NCBI GenBank assembly: GCA_029721435.1
Contig: CM056576.1
Span: forward strand, 116,921,166 to 116,985,165
Origin: Gymnothorax reevesii
Taxonomy: Eukaryota; Chordata; Actinopteri; Anguilliformes; Muraenidae
Reading direction: 5' to 3'
DNA: 64,000 bases
Shown: positions 61,038-64,000 of the stretch, in pieces
How the letters are laid out: each line of letters begins with the position of its first letter
Position numbering within the stretch: the first letter of the stretch is position 1
Translations under genes and position numbers: made by a program
The notes under the pieces: generated by a model
What the model saw: only the letters and a program-made list of their open reading frames with translations
Databases searched by the model: none
Told to the model about the DNA's origin: nothing

Positions 61038-61567
61038 CCACAAAGAGATAGTTTTTAATCATTTTCTGCTGTTAAAACGTGCCATAGAATAAGGTATTTT
61101 ATCTATTTTTCTAAAAATGAGTGCCTCATTTTTTTCTTGTTCATTCTTTCAAGATTTGCTCTGGACCTAAGAGTTTCAAAAGGCGCTCCTATCTCTAAGT
61201 TGATGATAACGTAATGCAATGAGCTACTGCAGCCGATGCGGCTGTCATAATCAGTGACGGCAAAAACCTTCTATCTCCACTTTCGTTGGTCACAAACCTC
61301 CTAACTCCACGTGAGCTTGATTTGGGTAAAATATTAATAAAGTATTGACAGATTCAAATATCTGACTGTATGTAAAGGCAGAATACCAAGTTTGATGACA
61401 CCATGGCCAGTTATTACAAAACCACACGGTTTTTTTTATTTCCTGAAAAGTAACAGTTTTGGACATAGGAGGTTTGCACCCGACAGAGACAAAACTTGCT
61501 TCATAAAATATAAACATGATGCGCGCGGATCTCCCTATCGCGTGCCGCATAGTTCACTGCTTGCAAG

Positions 61568-61833
61568 CAGGGTTGCCAGCGCTGATGAGACAAATAAGCG
61601 ACCGCAGCTTCAAAAACAAGCCTAATATAAATTAGACAGTACTAAGACGGTTTAGACCTGGGGTGGAATCTCATTTTGTTGAACAGCAACCATAAATGTA
61701 CAACAATTAGGTTGGTTGTTACACTTCTCTAACAAGCAACCATATTAAAAACAAGCCCAAAAAAAACGGCGACCCATAATTTTTTCAGGAGACTTCAGGA
61801 AAAAAGAAGCCCTGAGCGGACTTGGCAACTCTG
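61568..61833. mobile_element. hAT MITE in right fold-back arm
   Basis: 266 bp with ends CAGGGTTGCCAG and, inverted, CAGAGTTGCCAA. Flanks are cttgcaag (61,560-61,567) and cttgcatg (61,834-61,841), an 8-bp target duplication with one mismatch. Removing it restores continuity with the left arm, which confirms the boundaries. Confidence 0.88.
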
Positions 61834-62049
61834 CTTGCATGTAAACACAAGCTCGAGGCTACGTTTTCTAGGTCCTCTTCTTCTTCTAGTTTTATATAAG
61901 GTAAGTGTTTATAAGTCTTCCTCTTTGTATTTTTGAGTCTTTCAAGTATCGGAAGTTCACTCTTCCCGAGGAAGAAAAAAACATGGCTCCTGGCTACATT
62001 GGACATTTAGGCAAAAAACATAATGAAAACGACGTCTTTTTGAACTGAA

Positions 62050-63020
62050 CTGTGCCCTCTTCTGGGGTTCTGTCCTCAATTTTTTCCATATTGCTGTCAA
62101 TAAACCGTACTATTTGATTGTACTCTGCCTCCACACTTGATTCCAGGTCTGCATCATAACTGTGAACGGCAGGAATTCATGATACGTCCAGCATTAATTC
62201 ATGCATTAAATCATCATGAGTCATGCATAAGTTCAGCATTACTAAAGCATACGATATGCCCCCTAATTGTAAAGTGAGACCCAAATTTCACTGGAGTTTT
62301 TGTGCATAGTAAAAACATCTGTCGTCTATGTCTGCCACAGAAAATGCTGACACCTGCATGCAGCAGGCATCGCCACACAGCATTTGAGATTCTTGTTTAC
62401 TAGATCAGTATTCGTGAGCCAGTTATGCAAACACAAACTGCTAGAAAGGCTCCTGTATTTTCATAAATTATTGAGGAAAGTGTTAATCTTTTCTTGAATG
62501 GTTTTTTCTACTGATATGCATTTCTCCAACTGCTGGGTTTTCATTTTATTTTTCACAAGTAAGTCTGTTTAAAAAAATCTGAAAATTCTTCATCAACATA
62601 GTTTTGTCTCTAAAAGTAGAAAAATTGTTTGTAAATGTATTGTTATTGTGAAAAGAAAAGCTCTACGAGATCTATACTATACGGAGTTAGTTATACTGAG
62701 GCTTATAATGATATGACAATAATCATAATTACTAAAATTGTTGCCTGCAGTGATTATTATCATGGTTACCTGCATTTATCAAAAGGATCACACAACGTTA
62801 CAATACAGGGTGCCACAGTCACAGCAGGAATAATACACCAGCAATTATAAAATACATTTTTGCAGTGAACAGCATCAATTTGACATGATCTGAAATGTAA
62901 GCCAAGCATTTTTGTGCACTCATATATTTCTAGCACAGTCTCATGTGATAATACTTTAAAAACAAGGCAATCAGACATTGCAGACCTGGCCCCAGCTACA
63001 GGTTGACAGACAGACTGAAA
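62050..63020. other. Unique sequence, nothing recognised
   Basis: AT-rich DNA, no supported feature. Confidence 0.35.
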
Positions 63021-63021
63021 G

Positions 63022-63660
<639 letters not shown>

Positions 63661-63661
63661 C

Positions 63662-63870
63662 TTTTTAGCCTAGCGGACAAGGTGCTTGTCTCAGACTCAG
63701 AGGATTAGCAATTCAAGTTCTAGAGTAGACACTGTTGTAGGAAAAACTTAGTCCAAGCAAGTGGATAAAGTGTTCCACTGACCCTAGTAAATCTATCTCC
63801 AAAATATGGACACATTCTCCAGAGTCTGATGCAATTGGGTTTATTGTAAATCCATCCAGATGAAGCTCAA
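63662..63870 (+). mobile_element. tRNA-derived SINE, decayed
   Basis: Head contains box A (tagcctagcgga, 63,666-63,677), 'caaggtgcttgtctcagact' and a weak box B (attcaagttc, 63,711-63,720), the layout of a known group of fish SINEs with Leu/Ser-like tRNA heads. The following body 'gacactgttgta' is diverged and the tail is not clear. Too degenerate to be a working tRNA gene. Confidence 0.55.
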
Positions 63871-63874
63871 AAAA

Positions 63875-64000
63875 CCCAGGCTGGTCTGCGCAAACCACAC
63901 AGCATTCATTCTTCATCAATCACCCCACGCCCACTGACTACCACTTGTCCGAACCCTCATATTTATTGGCCTTTTGGCACGTTCCTTTAGGTGGGATTAA
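63875..64000. other. Window end, nothing recognised
   Basis: Short unique sequence. Confidence 0.3.

Larger units (their letters stand above)
58493..62044. mobile_element. Fold-back DNA element with long inverted arms
   Basis: The left arm (58,493-58,950) and right arm (61,455-62,044) are inverted copies. Matched words from outside inward are 'aaatgtccaatgtagcc'/its inverse at 61,994-62,010, 'ctcgggaagagtga', 'agactcaaaa', 'gcctcgagcttgtgtt', 'atgcaagcag', 'gcgcatca.gttta' and 'caaacctcctatgtcc'. The right arm is interrupted by a 266-bp hAT MITE and the left arm has about 135 extra bases with a small duplication. The 2.5 kb between the arms holds an L1 end, a piggyBac-like MITE and a SINE. 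No transposase was recognised. A (GAA)n tract sits in the left arm (58,612-58,637). Confidence 0.7.

Noticed and set aside
63662..63740. Functional tRNA gene
   Set aside because: Box A is good but box B is degenerate, the stems do not close well, and a SINE-like body follows.

Overview
The window looks like gene-poor nuclear DNA of a ray-finned fish. It is AT-rich, full of CA/GT microsatellites and packed with repeat families typical of fish genomes: Tc1-like transposons, CR1 and L1 LINEs, hAT and piggyBac-like MITEs, tRNA-derived SINEs, solo LTRs, and the common dispersed repeat that carries a 'tttggactgtggga' core. I cannot name the species. No host protein-coding gene could be supported on either strand. 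Nearly all open frames are short and chance-like, and the long ones belong to mobile elements. The window is probably intergenic or a very long intron.

Layout, 1-12,500: mostly unique sequence with one common repeat (2.5 kb), an LTR-like block (4.7-5.4 kb), a G-rich block running into a CA microsatellite (6.3-7.0 kb), a Tc1 scrap (7.4 kb), a clear solo LTR with target duplication (7,550-8,198), a GTTAGG-type repeat (9.9-10.2 kb) and another common repeat (12.3 kb). 12,503-15,953 is a decayed Tc1 element split by a roughly 1.95 kb hAT-like element. 18.1-18.7 kb is LTR-like. 20.8-21.3 kb is a second, half-length Tc1 copy. 21.57-22.79 kb is an old CR1 fragment split by a Helentron-like non-autonomous element rich in AGGTCA half-sites. 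24.2-24.7 kb holds an unassigned 113-codon frame ending near a (TTA)n tail. 29.2 kb has a palindromic GGGTATAT cluster. 30-34.9 kb carries two copies of an LTR-like family (family X) with a different Tc1 lineage between them. 35.3-35.6 kb has relics of a THAP zinc finger, and 36.3-36.9 kb a GC-rich inverted-repeat element. 37-42.7 kb is mostly unique. 42.7-44.6 kb is a nested LTR locus.

45.87-52.25 kb is the most informative locus. One family X copy is split by a near full-length CR1-clade LINE on the minus strand, with ttaat duplicated on both sides. The LINE is itself split by a hAT MITE with a perfect 8-bp target duplication. The LINE keeps endonuclease and reverse transcriptase motifs in one frame broken by a single stop codon, while its ORF1 is badly broken. 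58.2-62.05 kb is a fold-back structure with long inverted arms. It contains a truncated L1 with an 18-bp target duplication, a piggyBac-like MITE at TTAA sites, a tRNA-derived SINE, and a hAT MITE in one arm. The window ends with a long CA microsatellite and a decayed tRNA-derived SINE.

The elements do not form a pathway. What can be read is their order of insertion, plus sequence blocks that may have been recruited for regulation. All family names rest on recognition by eye of motifs, ends and target duplications; no database search was run.
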